Origin: Trinickia soli
GTDB taxonomy: Bacteria > Pseudomonadota > Gammaproteobacteria > Burkholderiales > Burkholderiaceae
Direction of reading: 5' to 3'
Assembly: GCF_002879855.1 (NCBI RefSeq)
Contig: NZ_PNYB01000038.1
Coordinates: 1-35,950 of the forward strand
DNA length: 35,950 nucleotides
Shown here: positions 33,325-35,950 of the stretch, one piece after another
Position numbering within the stretch: the stretch's first letter is position 1
How the letters are laid out: every line of letters begins with the position of its first letter
Program-made: the position numbers and the translations under genes
The notes under the pieces: model-generated
The model's database searches: none
The model's input: only the letters and a program-made list of their open reading frames with translations
What the model was told of the DNA's origin: nothing

Positions 33325-34899
33325 CTAGCCAGGGGTCTCTTCGGCGCTCGCATGCGCCGGCAGCGGACCGGACAGCGTTACCTTGTTTCGGCCGGTCGCT
33401 TTGGCGTCGTAGAGCGCCTGATCGGCCGCGCGGATCACGGCCCTGACGTCGCCGTCGTATTCCGGCGTCCATGCCGCGGCGCCGATGCTGGCCGTCACGT
33501 GACCGAACTCGCTGGCCGCATGTTCGATATGGAGCTCGCTGATCGCCACGCGGATTTGTTCGGCGATGGCGGCGGCGCCTTGCGGCGGCGTGTCGGGCAG
33601 CACGACGAGGAACTCTTCGCCGCCATAGCGGGCCGCGCTGTCGGCGGGCCTGCGAATGGTCTCACCGATGCACCGGGCCACGGCGGCGAGCGCGTCGTCG
33701 CCGGCCTGGTGTCCGTAAATGTCGTTGTAAGCTTTGAAGAGATCCACGTCGACGAACAGCAGTGAAAAAACGCTGCGCGTTCGCCGTGCCCTGCGCCATT
33801 CCTGATCGAGTATCTCGCCGAGCGTGCGCCGGTTGTTCAGGCCCGTCAGGCCATCGGTGCGCGCGAGCAGCGCCAATTCGCTTTCGGCCCGCATCCGGCG
33901 CCGCAACTGCGCGGCGAGCACGAACGCAAGTCCCACGAAAGCCACGGCGAAGACGGCCATCAGCGAGCCGATCACGAGCGCGCGCCGGCTCCATGCGGCA
34001 TAGATGTCCGATTCCGCCTCCGCCACCATGACGATGAGCGGCAAGCGGGCCATATGTTTGAAGTAGTAGAGCCTGCGCACGCCGTCGATCGTCGACGTAT
34101 CGGCGAACCAGCCTTCGGACGTCGCAGCGAATCTCCTGAACGTGCTCGCGTGGCTGATATCCCGTCCAATGACCGCCGGATCGAACGGTTGCCGCATGAC
34201 CATCACGCCGTCGCTGCCGATCAAGGCAATGGATCCATGCGGCCCGAGCTTCAACCCTGAAAACAACTCGTGGAAATAATCGAGCCGGATCGCGACCATC
34301 GCGACGCCTTTGAAGGAGCCGTCGGGCCCTGCGATGCGGCGGCTCAGCGCGATGCTCGGCGAACCTGCGCGTAGCCGAGAATGGTAAGGGTCACTAACGA
34401 ACAGGCCGGCATCGGGGCGATCGCGCTGAACCGTGAAATAGCGCCGGTCGCCGAAATTCATGGGGGGAGGGTCGGCGCTCAGCGAATCCAATCTGACCCG
34501 CCCGGTCTCGTCGAGCACGAGAATCGAGCCCAGGTAGCTGGCCGTGGCGGATCGGTCGAACAGCGCTTGCTGCCGGACATGCGGCGACGCCGTCATGATT
34601 TCGCGATCGTTGAGGCCGTCGATGACCGCCTGCAGCGAGAGCGAATAAAGTTCGAAGTTGCGTTCGATGTCGCGTTCGGCAATCAGCGCAAGGTTGCGCG
34701 CCGTCTCGTGCGCCCGCTGGAGCGCATCGTCGCGCGACTGATAGACGACGACGCCGCACAACGACACCATGAATGCGGCAATGACGACCGCACCGGTGAC
34801 GATCGCACGCGGCGTCAGCAGGTCGACCCGCAGACGCTGCCAGGAAAAGCGGTGCGGTGTAACTCGAGCATTTGCGTTGTCGTCGCCGATTCCCTGCAT
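33325..34899 (-). CDS. membrane diguanylate cyclase with periplasmic sensor domain
   Basis: This 524-aa protein makes cyclic di-GMP. It has a first membrane helix at about residues 31-53, a periplasmic double-Cache-like sensor at about 55-300 (YLGSILVLDETGRVRLDS, FGDRRYFTVQRDRPDAGLF), a second helix at about 307-330, and a GGDEF domain from about 345. ARTDGLTGLNNRR opens it, VDVDLFKAYND carries metal-binding Asp residues, and GGEEF is at 426-430. RPAD at 417-420, five residues before GGEEF, is an intact inhibitory I-site. The catalytic signature is GGEEF, normally active. ATG 34899 is chosen; ATG 34962 would add 21 residues and a TTG at 34968 more. It probably converts an unknown external signal into a biofilm or motility response. 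Confidence 0.9.
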   Translation of the reverse strand: MQGIGDDNANARVTPHRFSWQRLRVDLLTPRAIVTGAVVIAAFMVSLCGVVVYQSRDDALQRAHETARNLALIAERDIERNFELYSLSLQAVIDGLNDREIMTASPHVRQQALFDRSATASYLGSILVLDETGRVRLDSLSADPPPMNFGDRRYFTVQRDRPDAGLFVSDPYHSRLRAGSPSIALSRRIAGPDGSFKGVAMVAIRLDYFHELFSGLKLGPHGSIALIGSDGVMVMRQPFDPAVIGRDISHASTFRRFAATSEGWFADTSTIDGVRRLYYFKHMARLPLIVMVAEAESDIYAAWSRRALVIGSLMAVFAVAFVGLAFVLAAQLRRRMRAESELALLARTDGLTGLNNRRTLGEILDQEWRRARRTRSVFSLLFVDVDLFKAYNDIYGHQAGDDALAAVARCIGETIRRPADSAARYGGEEFLVVLPDTPPQGAAAIAEQIRVAISELHIEHAASEFGHVTASIGAAAWTPEYDGDVRAVIRAADQALYDAKATGRNKVTLSGPLPAHASAEETPG

Positions 34900-35015
34900 G
34901 CCGGTCCCATGTTGAAAGACTATGGGTGCCTCCTCCGAGCGCACGCCCGGCCAGTTTATCATCGGCAACGCAACGAGGCTCCATTTACCGAGCCGAGCGG
35001 AATCCGCACTGCGGC

Positions 35016-35909
35016 CTACCCCTTCTCCACGCGTTCGGCCAGTTGCTGCACGAACACCCTGAGCGCATGCGTGCCCGCATGGCTGGCCGCCGTCATGACG
35101 CTCACGCCGATCGAGAGCGCCGGTTCGAGATCCAGCACCCGACGGCGGTCACCCATGCCAGTGGCCGTGTACTCGTCGATGATCGTGAACCCCACACCGC
35201 TCTCGGCCAACGCGCGCGCGACGTAATACGTCTTTACCTCGATCATTGGCGCCACATCGCGTTGATCGAGCGCCGCCAGCATGGCGTTGATTTTCAGGCC
35301 GAGGGGGTCGGCTGCATCGAGCCCGATCCACTTCGAGAAATCCAGGTCGGCCAACCGCACGCAGTGAACGCCGGCATCGGCCCGGCCGTCGTCAGGCCCG
35401 ACGAAGACAGCCCGGGCTCGTCCAAGCTCCTCGATGGCGATCCCCGCTTGCGCGGGCGGCTCGAACGCAATGCCGACGTCGATTTCCTGAGCGAGCAAGA
35501 GCGCGGACAGCGTTTCGTTGTTCTCGGTTCGAATGCTGATCGAGACGTCCGGGCACAAGCGCGCGAATGCCGCGACCGCTTGCGGCACCAGACTCAGACC
35601 GAGACTCGGGATACAGCCGATCCGCAGCATGCCGCCCGGGTGCGAAGCAAGATTGCGGGCCAGGTGCCGGACCCGTTCGAGACTCAGATGCAACGTCTTC
35701 GTTTCCTGGAACAGCAGGATGGCTTCGGGCGTCGGTTTGAGGCCGCCGGGCAGGCGTTTGAACAGTGCCAGGCCGAGGCTGTGCTCGGCCTGCGCGAGCA
35801 TCTTGCTCGCTGCGGGCTGGGAGATGTTCAAAAGATCGGCCGCGCCCGAGAGCGAGCCTGCCTGCATGACGGCATGAAAGACTTCGATGTGACGCAAGCG
35901 CATGGCCAT
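35016..35909 (-). CDS. LysR-family transcriptional regulator
   Basis: The 297-aa protein opens MAMRLRHIEVFHAVMQAGSL with the LysR helix-turn-helix (SGAADLLNISQPAASKMLAQAE, FKRLPGGLKPT), followed by the effector domain (LRIGCIPSLGLSLVPQAVAAF; DVGIAFEPP; GVGFTIIDEYTA). It resembles the other LysR in this window, including the RLRHIEV start and similar recognition helix. ATG 35909 or the in-frame ATG 35903 could be the start. The diguanylate cyclase gene follows on the same strand about 115 bp downstream, so control of that gene is possible. A palindrome GCGGA-A-TCCGC at 34997-35007 lies between them. The inducer is unknown. Confidence 0.9.
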   Translation of the reverse strand: MAMRLRHIEVFHAVMQAGSLSGAADLLNISQPAASKMLAQAEHSLGLALFKRLPGGLKPTPEAILLFQETKTLHLSLERVRHLARNLASHPGGMLRIGCIPSLGLSLVPQAVAAFARLCPDVSISIRTENNETLSALLLAQEIDVGIAFEPPAQAGIAIEELGRARAVFVGPDDGRADAGVHCVRLADLDFSKWIGLDAADPLGLKINAMLAALDQRDVAPMIEVKTYYVARALAESGVGFTIIDEYTATGMGDRRRVLDLEPALSIGVSVMTAASHAGTHALRVFVQQLAERVEKG

Positions 35910-35950
35910 GCTGGAGACGTGTCGGCGGCTCTCCCCCGATAGCCCGCCCC

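Overview
This is high-GC proteobacterial chromosome (roughly 63% G+C by eye). The order mltA, apaG, rpe, gph, trpE, trpG, trpD, trpC, CYTH protein, ung is, from memory, the order on chromosome 1 of Burkholderia, Paraburkholderia and Trinickia. I therefore place it in the Burkholderiaceae; no species can be named without a search.

Left half (1-17.9 kb), mostly housekeeping. A lytic transglycosylase (mltA), a 48-residue membrane protein and apaG lead into rpe-gph (pentose phosphate and 2-phosphoglycolate), followed by the tryptophan genes. A short ORF with two Trp codons followed by a terminator-like hairpin and six T residues sits before trpE, which looks like trp attenuation. The trp cluster is interrupted: a convergently oriented MgtA-type P-type ATPase gene plus about 700 bp of apparently non-coding DNA separates trpE from trpGDC. 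Then come a CYTH-domain protein overlapping ung, azoR, an M61 peptidase with a PDZ domain, dsbC and a UbiH/COQ6-type hydroxylase.

Right half (18-36 kb), accessory. Two very large proteins without signal peptides (1303 and 1164 aa) share an Ala-rich N-terminal scaffold but end differently. The first ends in what reads as a complete glutamate racemase (MurI-like) domain with the DSGxG motif and both catalytic cysteines. The second ends in a degenerate LysM-like (possibly LWXIA) module. Between them, on the same strand, are a LuxR-type regulator with an autoinducer-domain signature and no luxI nearby, a complete glutamate/aspartate ABC importer (gltIJKL), a DadA-like D-amino-acid dehydrogenase and a LysR regulator. 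A cupin, a membrane diguanylate cyclase (GGEEF with an intact I-site) and a second LysR close the window.

How it may fit together: importer, D-amino-acid dehydrogenase and racemase-domain protein all concern D/L-glutamate or cell-wall amino acids, and a LuxR solo lies between the importer and the racemase protein. I infer a quorum- or signal-controlled system around two modular, effector-like proteins. Secretion route, target and enzymatic activity are not shown by the sequence. Several unusual structured non-coding elements are listed: two related compound hairpins with a repeated palindrome before the racemase gene, an interleaved inverted repeat after trpE, an octamer cluster before the M61 gene and a Shine-Dalgarno-masking hairpin before azoR.
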